A stretch of 12,926 bases of DNA from RGIG3102 sp964369975 (GCA_964369975.1 CAYJFZ010000027.1:1-12926); one strand, 5' to 3'. Shown: positions 6,350 through 12,926, counted from the stretch's first letter. Notes: a model not told the origin generated them from the letters alone. Numbers and translations: made by a program.

Positions 6350-9172
6350 CTTTAAATAATCTTTTAAAAATGCGCCAGTGTATGATTTTTTAACTTTCGT
6401 TATTTCTTTTGGTGTGCCTTGTGCTACAATTTTGCCACCTTCGTCCCCACCTTCAGGGCCTATGTCAATAATATGATCACTAACTTTAATTAAATCTAAG
6501 TTATGCTCAATTACTATTATTGTATTGCCTGCATCACATAGTTTTTGTAATACTTCGATTAGTCTGTGTACATCTGCTGTATGAAGGCCAGTAGTAGGCT
6601 CATCTAAAATATATAAGGTCTTTCCTGTTTGATTTTTAGAAAGTTCTAAGGCAAGTTTTACTCTCTGTGCTTCGCCTCCTGAAAGAGTGGTAGCACTTTG
6701 GCCAAGTTTTATATAGCCTAAGCCCACATCGTATAGTGTTTTTATTTTTCTGTATATTTTAGGTATGTTTTCAAAGAATGAAAGTGCTGATTCTACTGTC
6801 ATATCTAAAACATCAGCAATAGTTTTATCCTTATACTTTACTTCTAAAGTTTCTCTATTGTACCTTTTACCTTTACACACTTCACAAGGAACATAGATGT
6901 CAGGCAAGAAATGCATTTCTATTTGAATTATACCATCGCCCTCACAGGCTTCACATCTTCCTCCTTTAACATTAAATGAAAATCTACCCGGCTGATAACC
7001 ACGCATTTTAGCTTCATTTGTTTGTGAAAAAAGGTTTCTTATATCTGTAAAAACTCCTGTGTATGTCGCTGGGTTTGAGCGAGGAGTTCTACCAATAGCA
7101 GACTGGTCAATGCCTATTACTTTATCTATGTTTTCAAAGCCTTGTATATCATCGTGTGCTCCTGATTTTATTTTAGAGCCATTGATTGCTATCATAGCTT
7201 TTTTATATAAGATTTCGTTTATTAAACTTGACTTACCACTGCCTGAAACACCTGTGATACAAATAAATTTGCCTAAAGGAAATTCAACATCAATATTTTT
7301 TAAATTATTTTGTTTTGCTCCTAAAATTTTAATAGTATGTCCATTGCCTTCTCTTAATTTTTTAGGTACTTCTATTGTTTTTTTACCTGATAAATACTGC
7401 CCTGTAATACTTTCTTTACAGTTTTGTATATCTTCTAAAGTACCTTGTGCTATTACTTCTCCTCCGTGAATACCAGCGCCAGGGCCAATATCCACTATAA
7501 AGTCAGCTTCTCTTATAGTATCCTCATCATGCTCTACAACTATTAAAGTGTTGCCTATATCCCTTAAATGCTTTAATGTAGCTATTAATTTTTCATTATC
7601 TCTTTGATGTAAGCCGATGCTCGGCTCATCTAATACATATAAAACACCCATTAAGGAAGAGCCTATTTGAGTAGCAAGGCGAATTCTTTGGCTTTCACCG
7701 CCTGATAAAGAACCTGCACTTCTTGCTAAAGTTAAATATTCAAGGCCAACACTTTGTAAAAATGATAGTCTTTCGCCTACTTCTTTGAGAATACTATCTG
7801 CAATTAATACATCTTTATTAGATAATTTTAAACCTTTTATAAAGTTTAAAGCATCTCTTATTGATAATTTTGTTAAGTTGCTAATGTTCATATCGCCGAC
7901 AGTTACAGCTAAAATTATAGGTTTTAATCTATCACCGTGACAGTCAGGACAGTCAACACCGCTCATTATACTTGAAATTTCTTCTTTCATCCAGCTTGAA
8001 TTTGTTTCACGAAATCTTCTTTCTAAGTTGTTTATAACGCCTTCAAATTCAGCTGTAAACTTTGACATCCCTCTATCGCTTTCCCTTAAGTACTCCACCT
8101 TTTCACCGTTAGTACCATAAAGGATAATATCTATTACTTTTTGAGGCAAATCTTTTATTGGAGTTGATAGGCTAAAGCCATATTTTTTGCTAAGGCCTCT
8201 ATAATACATTTGTGATAAAGCGCCTTCTGCATAATACCAGCCACTCGCCTTTATACCACCCTCATCAATAGAAAGCCTTTTATTTGGAATTACAAGTTCT
8301 GGGTCTACTCTCATAAAAATGCCAAGGCCTGTACATTTTTCACAAGCGCCGAAAGGGTTATTAAATGAAAACATACGAGGTTGTAATTCATCTATACTTA
8401 TATGGCTATGGTCAGGACAAGCAAAGTTTTGTGAGAACATCAATTCTTCTTTATCTACAACATCGATTAAAACAGTGCCATTAGTTAAACTTAATGCAGT
8501 TTCTAAGCTACTTGCTAAACGAGTTTGCATATCATCTTCAATAACTAATCTATCTATAACTATTTCAATGCTATGTTTTTTGTTTTTTTCTAAAATTATA
8601 TCTTCTTCTAAATCGTAAATAATCCCATTGACTCTTACTCTTACAAAGCCCTGTCTTTTTGCAGCGTCTAATTCTTTTACATGCGTGCCTTTTTGCCCTT
8701 TTACAACTGGAGCTAAAATTTGAATTCTACTGCCTTTTTCTATTTCTAAAACAGAGTCTACCATTTGGTCAATAGATTGCTGTTTTATCTCTTTATTACA
8801 AATAGGACAATGCGGAATACCTATCCTTGCATATAATAGCCTTAGATAGTCGTATATCTCTGTTACTGTCCCTACTGTTGAACGAGGGTTTTTTGAGGTA
8901 GTTTTTTGATCAATTGATATTGCCGGTGAAAGCCCTTCTATGCTTTCTACATTCGGCTTTTCCATCTGTCCTAAAAACTGCCTTGCGTATGAAGATAGGC
9001 TTTCTACATACCTTCTTTGACCGTCTGCATAGATAGTATCAAATGCTAAACTTGACTTACCACTGCCTGAAAGACCTGTCATTACTATTAATTTATCTCT
9101 TGGTATTTCAAGATCAATATTTTTTAAATTATTTTCCTTTGCGCCTTTAATTATAATTTTATTGCTATTCAT
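6347..9172 (-). CDS. uvrA: Excinuclease ABC subunit UvrA
   Basis: UvrA is the dimeric damage-scanning ATPase that loads UvrB onto lesions in nucleotide excision repair. It is 941 residues, normal for the family, with two ABC-type nucleotide-binding modules. Module 1 has Walker A GLSGSGKS (33-40), signature LSGGESQR (489-496) and Walker B with D515-E516. Module 2 has Walker A GVSGSGKSS (641-649), signature LSGGEAQR (830-837) and Walker B with D857-E858. Zinc-ligand pairs are seen at C122/C125 with C408/C411, at C252/H255 with C277/C280, and at C740/C743 with C763/C766 (CEAC and CEVC). H255 stands where many UvrAs have cysteine. The coding bases of the two Walker A motifs are nearly identical, forming an in-gene direct repeat. 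The ATG start has AGGTGG (9176-9181) overlapping the uvrB TAG stop. Downstream miaB is 9 bases away. Confidence 0.98.
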   Translation of the reverse strand: MNSNKIIIKGAKENNLKNIDLEIPRDKLIVMTGLSGSGKSSLAFDTIYADGQRRYVESLSSYARQFLGQMEKPNVESIEGLSPAISIDQKTTSKNPRSTVGTVTEIYDYLRLLYARIGIPHCPICNKEIKQQSIDQMVDSVLEIEKGSRIQILAPVVKGQKGTHVKELDAAKRQGFVRVRVNGIIYDLEEDIILEKNKKHSIEIVIDRLVIEDDMQTRLASSLETALSLTNGTVLIDVVDKEELMFSQNFACPDHSHISIDELQPRMFSFNNPFGACEKCTGLGIFMRVDPELVIPNKRLSIDEGGIKASGWYYAEGALSQMYYRGLSKKYGFSLSTPIKDLPQKVIDIILYGTNGEKVEYLRESDRGMSKFTAEFEGVINNLERRFRETNSSWMKEEISSIMSGVDCPDCHGDRLKPIILAVTVGDMNISNLTKLSIRDALNFIKGLKLSNKDVLIADSILKEVGERLSFLQSVGLEYLTLARSAGSLSGGESQRIRLATQIGSSLMGVLYVLDEPSIGLHQRDNEKLIATLKHLRDIGNTLIVVEHDEDTIREADFIVDIGPGAGIHGGEVIAQGTLEDIQNCKESITGQYLSGKKTIEVPKKLREGNGHTIKILGAKQNNLKNIDVEFPLGKFICITGVSGSGKSSLINEILYKKAMIAINGSKIKSGAHDDIQGFENIDKVIGIDQSAIGRTPRSNPATYTGVFTDIRNLFSQTNEAKMRGYQPGRFSFNVKGGRCEACEGDGIIQIEMHFLPDIYVPCEVCKGKRYNRETLEVKYKDKTIADVLDMTVESALSFFENIPKIYRKIKTLYDVGLGYIKLGQSATTLSGGEAQRVKLALELSKNQTGKTLYILDEPTTGLHTADVHRLIEVLQKLCDAGNTIIVIEHNLDLIKVSDHIIDIGPEGGDEGGKIVAQGTPKEITKVKKSYTGAFLKDYLK
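7223..7258. repeat. Copy 2 of in-gene direct repeat (uvrA second Walker A)
   Basis: This 36-base block codes for the T-G-V-S-G-S-G-K-S-S-L stretch of UvrA module 2. It matches 9047-9082 at 34 of 36 bases by hand alignment, including the same alternating TCA and AGT serine codons. The two copies lie in the same orientation, exactly 1824 bases (608 codons) apart. A second identical 23-base block at the same offset (7289-7311 against 9113-9135, coding NNLKNID) extends the similarity. Confidence 0.9.
9047..9082. repeat. Copy 1 of in-gene direct repeat (uvrA first Walker A)
   Basis: This 36-base block codes for the T-G-L-S-G-S-G-K-S-S-L stretch of UvrA module 1. It differs from 7223-7258 at two bases: one changes Leu to Val, the other changes Met to Ile just before the motif. 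The signature and Walker B codons of the two modules do differ at synonymous sites, so the near-identity is local to the Walker A end. Confidence 0.9.
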
Positions 9173-9179
9173 TATCCAC

Positions 9180-11141
9180 CTATTTTACTTTTTCCAATTT
9201 TTCAATTCTATCTCTTAAATATGCTGCGTGCTCAAAATCTAATAATTTTGCAGCTTCTTTCATCTCTTTTTTGAGTCTTTCAATTAAATGTATTCTCTCA
9301 GCTTTTGACATTCTTTTAGCTTGTTTTTTTGGAGAATCTTCTTTTGATGATATTTCTATAATTCCTCTTATATCTTTTTTGATAGTTTTTGGGATTATTC
9401 CATGTTTTTCATTGTAAGCTATTTGAATATCCCTTCTTCTGTAAGTTTCATCAATAGCTCTTTGCATTGAGTTAGTAACAACATCGGCATACATAATTAC
9501 TTGACCATTTTCGTTTCTTGCAGCCCTACCTATGGTTTGAACTAAGCTCGTCTCACTTCTTAAAAAGCCTTCTTTATCAGCATCTAAGATAGCTACTAAG
9601 CTAACTTCAGGCAAATCTAAGCCTTCTCTTAATAAGTTAATGCCGATTAACACATCAATAGTGCCCACTCTTAAATCTCTTATAAGCTCCATTCTCTCAA
9701 AAGTATCTACTTCATGGTGCATATATTTTACCTTGATTTTTTTTGCATGTAGATAGTCAGATAAGTCTTCCGCCATCTTTTTAGTTAAGGTTGTTATTAA
9801 GACTCTCTCATCTTTTTTAGTCCTTATCTTTATTTCTTCAAGTAAGTCTTCAACCTGTCCTTCTATCGGCTTTACTATAATTTCAGGGTCAATTAAACCT
9901 GTCGGCCTTATAATTAATTCTGCTATATTATCACTATTTGCTTTTTCATATTTTCCAGGAGTTGCACTTACATAAACTAATTGATTTGCCTTTTCTTCAA
10001 ATTCATCAAACTTTAAAGGTCTATTATCATAAGCACTCGGTAAACGAAAGCCAAACTCTACTAAAGATTTTTTTCTTGCATAATCTCCACCATACATAGC
10101 ATTTAACTGTGGCAGAGTTACATGGCTTTCATCTATAAATATTAAATAATCATCTGGGAAATAATCAAGCAAGGTTGTCCCAGTCTCACCTGGTTTTCTT
10201 CCTGAGAATATGCTTGAATAGTTTTCTATTCCTTTACACATACCTACTTCTAAAAGCATTTCCATATCATACTGCGTTCTTTGTGATATTCTTTGTGCTT
10301 CTATTAATTTATTTTCAGAAGAAAACATTTTTACTTGCTCATCCATTTCATCGCGGATTTTATCAAGTGCTACCTTCATTTTATCTTCAGATATAATATA
10401 GTGAGAAGCCGGAAATAAGGCTATGTGATTTAAAGTAGCCTTTACCTGCCCTGTTAAGACTTGTATTTCTCTTATCCTCTCAACTTCATCTCCAAAAAAT
10501 TCTACCCTAAAAGCTGTTTCTTGAGAGTAGGCTGGATACACTTCTACAACATCACCACGAACTCTAAACTTATTACGAATAAAGTTCATATCATTTCTTT
10601 CATATTGAAGCCTTACTAAAGAGCGCATAAAATCATCTCTTGAAAGTTTCATACCAGGTCTTACTGAAACTACCATTTCACGATAGTTAATAGGATCACC
10701 CAAAGAATATATACAAGAGACACTTGCTACAATTATAACATCTCTTCTTTCAGATAAACTCGCTGTTGCACTGTGGCGCAGGCGGTCTATCTCTTCATTA
10801 ATTGCGCTATCTTTTTCTATATAAACATCTTTAGATGGTATATATGCTTCTGGCTGATAATAGTCATAATAAGAAACAAAATACTCAACAGCATTATCAG
10901 GAAAAAACTCTTTAAATTCAGTACAAAGCTGTGCTGCTAAAGTTTTATTATGCGCTAATACTAAGGTAGGCTTATTTACTTTTTGAATGATTTGTGCCAT
11001 TGTATAAGTTTTCCCTGTACCTGTTGCACCTAAAAGAATTTGCCCTCTATTGCCTTTTTCTATGCCCTCACTAATTTTTTCTATTGCCTGTGGTTGGTCA
11101 CCTGATGGTGTATATTCACTTTTTAATACAAACTTATCCAT
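9180..11141 (-). CDS. uvrB: Excinuclease ABC subunit UvrB
   Basis: UvrB is the helicase-fold damage-verification subunit of nucleotide excision repair. It is loaded by UvrA, strands are probed by its beta-hairpin, and it then recruits UvrC. The 653 residues match the family. Visible motifs are Walker A GATGTGKT (38-45), the tyrosine-rich beta-hairpin YYDYYQPEAY (91-100) followed by IPSKD, the DEAD-like DESH (337-340), SAT (392-394), the motif V region around LLREGLDLPEVS (503-514), QTIGRAARN (535-543), and a C-terminal UVR domain (about 614-650) for contact with UvrC or UvrA. The ATG start has AAAGGA (11147-11152) five bases upstream, overlapping the radC stop. It sits 9 bases after radC and 7 before uvrA. 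No LexA-type box is seen just upstream, so any SOS control would have to act elsewhere. Confidence 0.98.
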   Translation of the reverse strand: MDKFVLKSEYTPSGDQPQAIEKISEGIEKGNRGQILLGATGTGKTYTMAQIIQKVNKPTLVLAHNKTLAAQLCTEFKEFFPDNAVEYFVSYYDYYQPEAYIPSKDVYIEKDSAINEEIDRLRHSATASLSERRDVIIVASVSCIYSLGDPINYREMVVSVRPGMKLSRDDFMRSLVRLQYERNDMNFIRNKFRVRGDVVEVYPAYSQETAFRVEFFGDEVERIREIQVLTGQVKATLNHIALFPASHYIISEDKMKVALDKIRDEMDEQVKMFSSENKLIEAQRISQRTQYDMEMLLEVGMCKGIENYSSIFSGRKPGETGTTLLDYFPDDYLIFIDESHVTLPQLNAMYGGDYARKKSLVEFGFRLPSAYDNRPLKFDEFEEKANQLVYVSATPGKYEKANSDNIAELIIRPTGLIDPEIIVKPIEGQVEDLLEEIKIRTKKDERVLITTLTKKMAEDLSDYLHAKKIKVKYMHHEVDTFERMELIRDLRVGTIDVLIGINLLREGLDLPEVSLVAILDADKEGFLRSETSLVQTIGRAARNENGQVIMYADVVTNSMQRAIDETYRRRDIQIAYNEKHGIIPKTIKKDIRGIIEISSKEDSPKKQAKRMSKAERIHLIERLKKEMKEAAKLLDFEHAAYLRDRIEKLEKVK

Positions 11142-11150
11142 ATCTATCCT

Positions 11151-11831
11151 TTAAAAATTCTCAAATACTCCGCTATCTGCTAAAGATACAAAATCATCAT
11201 CCGCTACTATAATATGGTCACAAAGTTGAACATTTATTAAATTTAATGCTTGAGATAATACTTTTGTAACTTTTATATCATTTGATGATGGTAATGCAAC
11301 ACCCGTTGGGTGGTTATGTGCTAAAATAATACCTGTTGCATTTGTGTTAATTGCAAAAGATACTACCTTTTTAATAGTGATTTGTGAGGCATTAACTGTC
11401 CCCTCAAATAACTTTTCATGTTTTATAAATTTCTTTTTATCATCTAAGGCTATTACATGCACTTCTTCATTCTTTTTAGCAATGAATTTAGGTGTTAGAA
11501 ATTCGCCTGCTTGCTTTGTTGAGGAAATTAGTTGTATATCTTTTGTTTTATCTTGATGATAGGTAGAAAGAAGCTCTGGAATTAACTTAATTAAAGTTGC
11601 AGAATGCTCACCTATTCCCTTTACTTTACATATCTCTTCAAAAGGAGCATCAAAGACATTCGATAAAGAGCCAAAAGCATTTATTAAATTGTGTGCAGTT
11701 TCATTTGTGTCGCCCTGTGGCACTGCAAAAAACAATAACAACTCTAAGACATTATGATCTTCAAAGTTAGAAATTCCCTGCTTTAAAAATCTTGCTTTTA
11801 GTCGTTTTCTATGACCTTTGTGCAAACTCAA
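11151..11831 (-). CDS. radC: RadC family JAMM-domain protein
   Basis: This 226-residue protein has the full RadC architecture. A helix-hairpin-helix region of the DNA-binding type lies around residues 50-80 (KVKGIGEHSATLIKLIPE). It is followed by an MPN/JAMM domain with the metal motif H172-x-H174-x7-S182-x2-D185 (HNHPTG) and the family end DHIIVADDDFVSLADSGVF. The catalytic pattern is that of zinc metalloproteases, yet the biochemical role of RadC is unsettled; the old claim of a repair role in E. coli was not upheld. The start is TTG, chosen because AAGGAG (11840-11845) lies eight bases upstream and no upstream ATG fits. It is the first gene of the minus-strand operon. Firmicutes often have radC next to maf and mreBCD, so its place before uvrB is less usual. 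The family call is firm, the function open. Confidence 0.95.
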   Translation of the reverse strand: MSLHKGHRKRLKARFLKQGISNFEDHNVLELLLFFAVPQGDTNETAHNLINAFGSLSNVFDAPFEEICKVKGIGEHSATLIKLIPELLSTYHQDKTKDIQLISSTKQAGEFLTPKFIAKKNEEVHVIALDDKKKFIKHEKLFEGTVNASQITIKKVVSFAINTNATGIILAHNHPTGVALPSSNDIKVTKVLSQALNLINVQLCDHIIVADDDFVSLADSGVFENF

Positions 11832-11839
11832 AACCCTTA

Positions 11840-11845
11840 CTCCTT
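11840..11845 (-). promoter_or_regulatory. Ribosome-binding site fixing the TTG start of radC
   Basis: AAGGAG on the minus strand lies eight bases before the TTG at 11829-11831. This strong Shine-Dalgarno match decides the TTG start. A second in-frame TTG two codons later would be spaced too far from it. Confidence 0.8.
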
Positions 11846-11863
11846 AAATATAATTATTTACTA

Positions 11864-11892
11864 TTTTCAAAAAATACTATATACTATATTAT
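11864..11892 (+). promoter_or_regulatory. Candidate promoter for the pseudouridine synthase gene
   Basis: TTTTCA (11864-11869, four of six against TTGACA) and TATTAT (11887-11892, five of six against TATAAT) are separated by 17 bases. This predicts a start near 11899 and a leader of about 38 bases before the ATG at 11937. The -10 box overlaps the minus-strand candidate -10 box by two bases. Confidence 0.45.
11874..11887. repeat. Tandem 7-mer ATACTAT x2 between divergent promoters
   Basis: Two adjacent copies of ATACTAT occupy 11874-11880 and 11881-11887, inside the plus-strand promoter spacer and next to the minus-strand -10 box. It could be an operator half-site pair or simply AT-rich low complexity; nothing in the sequence decides this. 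Confidence 0.5.
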
Positions 11893-11919
11893 TATACAAT
11901 AAATTAATAAAAAATAAAA
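11891..11919 (-). promoter_or_regulatory. Candidate promoter for the radC-uvrBA-miaB-mutSL operon
   Basis: A perfect TATAAT is read on the minus strand at 11891-11896. Seventeen bases upstream the -35 position (11914-11919) reads TTTTAT, a poor match to TTGACA. Transcription would begin near 11884, leaving about 50 bases of leader before the TTG of radC. The region is so AT-rich that chance -10 boxes are expected, and TATAGT boxes at 11883-11888 and 11876-11881 are alternatives. No other gap in the operon is long enough to suggest a separate promoter. Confidence 0.4.
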
Positions 11920-11936
11920 GTAGGTAAAGAGAAAAA

Positions 11937-12857
11937 ATGAGAAGTTTTATTGCAAATATTAATGATGATGGCGTAAGGCTTAATAGGTTTTGTGAAAAAC
12001 TATGCCCAAATATGCCAAAAAGCCTGCTAAATAAGGCTTTTCGCAATAAAAGAATAAAAGTAAACGGTAAAAAACAAAGCCCAGATTATCGAATAAATAA
12101 GGGCGATTTGCTTGAATTATATATTAACGATGAATTTTTCATTTCAAAGCCTTTAGAAAAAGCTATTAACACTAATTTGAAATTAGATGTAATATATGAA
12201 GACGAAAACATTATTTTAGTTTTTAAGCCAGCTGGGCTTTTAACTCATTCAGATAATAAAAATCAAGATACTGTCATTTCTTGGCTTATAAACTACTTGA
12301 ATTTTAACAAAGAAAATGAAAACACCTTTACTCCAAGCGTTGCAAATAGATTAGACCAAGGCACTCAAGGCATAGTAATTTGCGCAAAAAACTATAAGGC
12401 TTTAAGAGACATAAACGAAATAATAAAACAAAATCTATTATTAAAATCTTATGTTTGCATAACTAAAGGCAAAATAGTAACCAAAGAGTATAAAGCCTAT
12501 CTTACAAGAGATAAAAACATTAAAAAAGTAAGTATTACAAAAAATAAAACTGAAAACTCAAAAGAAATTATAACTCAAGTTGAAGTATTAGATAAAAAAT
12601 CTGATTTTAATTTATTAAAAGTAAATTTAATAACAGGCAGAACTCATCAAATTAGAGCTCATTTACAATATCTAAACTGCCCTATTTTAGGAGATAGAAA
12701 GTATGGCATTTATGATAAAAATTTAAAAAGCCAGTTATTATGTGCTTATAAAATCGAATTTAAAAATATCCCCATAGAAAACACCTTTAATTATTTATCA
12801 AATAAGATTTTTAAACAAGATAAAAATATGGTAACTGATTATTTTAATAAAATATAA
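11937..12857 (+). CDS. RluA-family RNA pseudouridine synthase with S4 domain
   Basis: The protein isomerises uridine to pseudouridine in structured RNA, by family most likely 23S rRNA; the exact target cannot be told from the sequence. Of 306 residues, about 1-63 form an S4 RNA-binding domain (LLNKAFRNKRIKVNGKK, INKGDLLELYI). The RluA catalytic domain follows, with VIYEDENIILVFKPAG (85-100), the catalytic aspartate D140 in NRLDQGTQGIV, and GRTHQIRAHL (234-243) with CPILGDRKYG. The loop after the catalytic residue is unusual: RLDQGTQG against the common RLDRxTSG. The start is ATG with only a modest ribosome site (AAAGAG at 11926-11931, five bases upstream). It is divergent from the repair operon and is monocistronic in what is visible. 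It could be an RluC/RluD-like or a less studied subgroup member, so no symbol is given. Confidence 0.9.
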   Translation: MRSFIANINDDGVRLNRFCEKLCPNMPKSLLNKAFRNKRIKVNGKKQSPDYRINKGDLLELYINDEFFISKPLEKAINTNLKLDVIYEDENIILVFKPAGLLTHSDNKNQDTVISWLINYLNFNKENENTFTPSVANRLDQGTQGIVICAKNYKALRDINEIIKQNLLLKSYVCITKGKIVTKEYKAYLTRDKNIKKVSITKNKTENSKEIITQVEVLDKKSDFNLLKVNLITGRTHQIRAHLQYLNCPILGDRKYGIYDKNLKSQLLCAYKIEFKNIPIENTFNYLSNKIFKQDKNMVTDYFNKI

Positions 12858-12861
12858 AAAA

Positions 12862-12926
12862 ACAAGTAGCGTTAGTGGGCTGTCAATAAAGACACTTTAT
12901 GACCACCCCTATAAAGTTCGGTGTTT
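12862..12926. other. GC-shifted non-coding edge with palindrome, possible mobile-element end
   Basis: After the AT-rich stop of the pseudouridine synthase gene the composition changes to about 43% G+C. ATAAAG (12886-12891), ACA and CTTTAT (12895-12900) form a perfect six-base stem with a three-base loop. Imperfect pairing extends outward to GGG (12877-12879) and CCC (12907-12909). ATAAAG recurs directly at 12911-12916. There is no T run after the stem, so it does not look like an intrinsic terminator. The start of an insertion sequence or repeat element is possible, but no known end was recognised and no coding sequence is visible. Confidence 0.3.

Noticed and set aside
7059..7469. Plus-strand open frame of 136 codons opposite uvrA
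   Set aside because: It is antisense to the conserved second Walker A and zinc region of uvrA; the codon bias of uvrA explains the missing stops.
8319..8618. Plus-strand open frame of 99 codons opposite uvrA
   Set aside because: It is antisense to the UvrA zinc module, with no independent start signals or recognisable protein features.
10175..10396. Plus-strand 73-codon frame opposite uvrB with hydrophobic content
   Set aside because: The apparent membrane-like stretch is the reverse complement of Lys/Glu-rich uvrB helices; there is no sign of a real gene.
11228..11231. GAAC as half of a possible LexA box inside radC
   Set aside because: No GTTC half-site follows at the right spacing, and it lies inside coding sequence.
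11344..11556. Plus-strand 70-codon frame opposite radC
   Set aside because: It is antisense to the RadC JAMM domain coding region and has no supporting signals.
20..12857. Absence of TGA among the eight stop codons considered as a sign of TGA recoding
   Set aside because: The Trp codon checked (mutL LSWLYH) is TGG, all frames are complete under the standard code, and low G+C explains the preference for TAA.
12877..12909. Inverted repeat considered as a rho-independent terminator for the pseudouridine synthase gene
   Set aside because: The stem is interrupted, its core is AT-rich, and no T run follows; it was kept only as an unexplained structure.
1..12926. tRNA genes, CRISPR arrays, prophage or defence genes
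   Set aside because: No cloverleaf, regularly spaced repeat array, integrase or defence-family motif was seen on either strand.

Overview
The window is an AT-rich (roughly one third G+C by eye), densely coded bacterial chromosome segment. The gene order miaB - YmcA/YlbF-family gene - mutS - mutL, purine-rich Shine-Dalgarno sites, TTG starts, the FGCVQNEN form of the first MiaB cysteine motif and a preference for TAA stops (6 TAA, 2 TAG, no TGA) point to a low-GC Firmicute. An uncultured gut-type member of the class Clostridia is the best guess. This placement is inference from synteny and motifs; genus and species cannot be read from the window.

Layout. From about 11.83 kb down to base 20, seven genes run on the minus strand in the order radC, uvrB, uvrA, miaB, a YmcA/YlbF-family gene, mutS, mutL, with gaps of only 7 to 26 bases. 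All seven are full length with family motifs intact. A 105-base AT-rich gap (11832-11936) holds candidate divergent promoters whose -10 boxes overlap, plus a tandem 7-mer. On its far side, on the plus strand, is an RluA-family pseudouridine synthase with an S4 domain. The last ~65 bases (from about 12862) are non-coding in what is visible and visibly richer in G+C. They carry a small palindrome and may be the edge of another element. The minus-strand operon may continue beyond base 1, because only 19 bases follow the mutL stop.

How the genes work together. UvrA and UvrB find and verify bulky lesions (nucleotide excision repair; UvrC is not in the window). MutS and MutL recognise mismatches and nick DNA in the methylation-independent way: MutL has its own endonuclease motif, and both proteins carry apparent sliding-clamp-binding motifs. 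MiaB (tRNA ms2i6A methylthiolation) and the small cysteine-tailed YmcA/YlbF protein sit between the two repair modules, matching the miaB-ymcA-(cotE)-mutS-mutL order of Bacillus subtilis. RadC, a JAMM-fold protein of unsettled role, is the first gene. At four junctions the ribosome-binding site of the downstream gene overlaps the stop codon of the upstream one, which fits one transcript with translational coupling.

No clearly undescribed system is present. The observations most worth checking are the near-identical Walker A coding blocks inside uvrA (36-bp repeats exactly 1824 bp apart, in frame), the joint uvrBA-mutSL repair operon headed by radC, the overlapping divergent promoters without an SOS box, the unusual catalytic-loop sequence of the pseudouridine synthase, and the compositionally distinct right edge.
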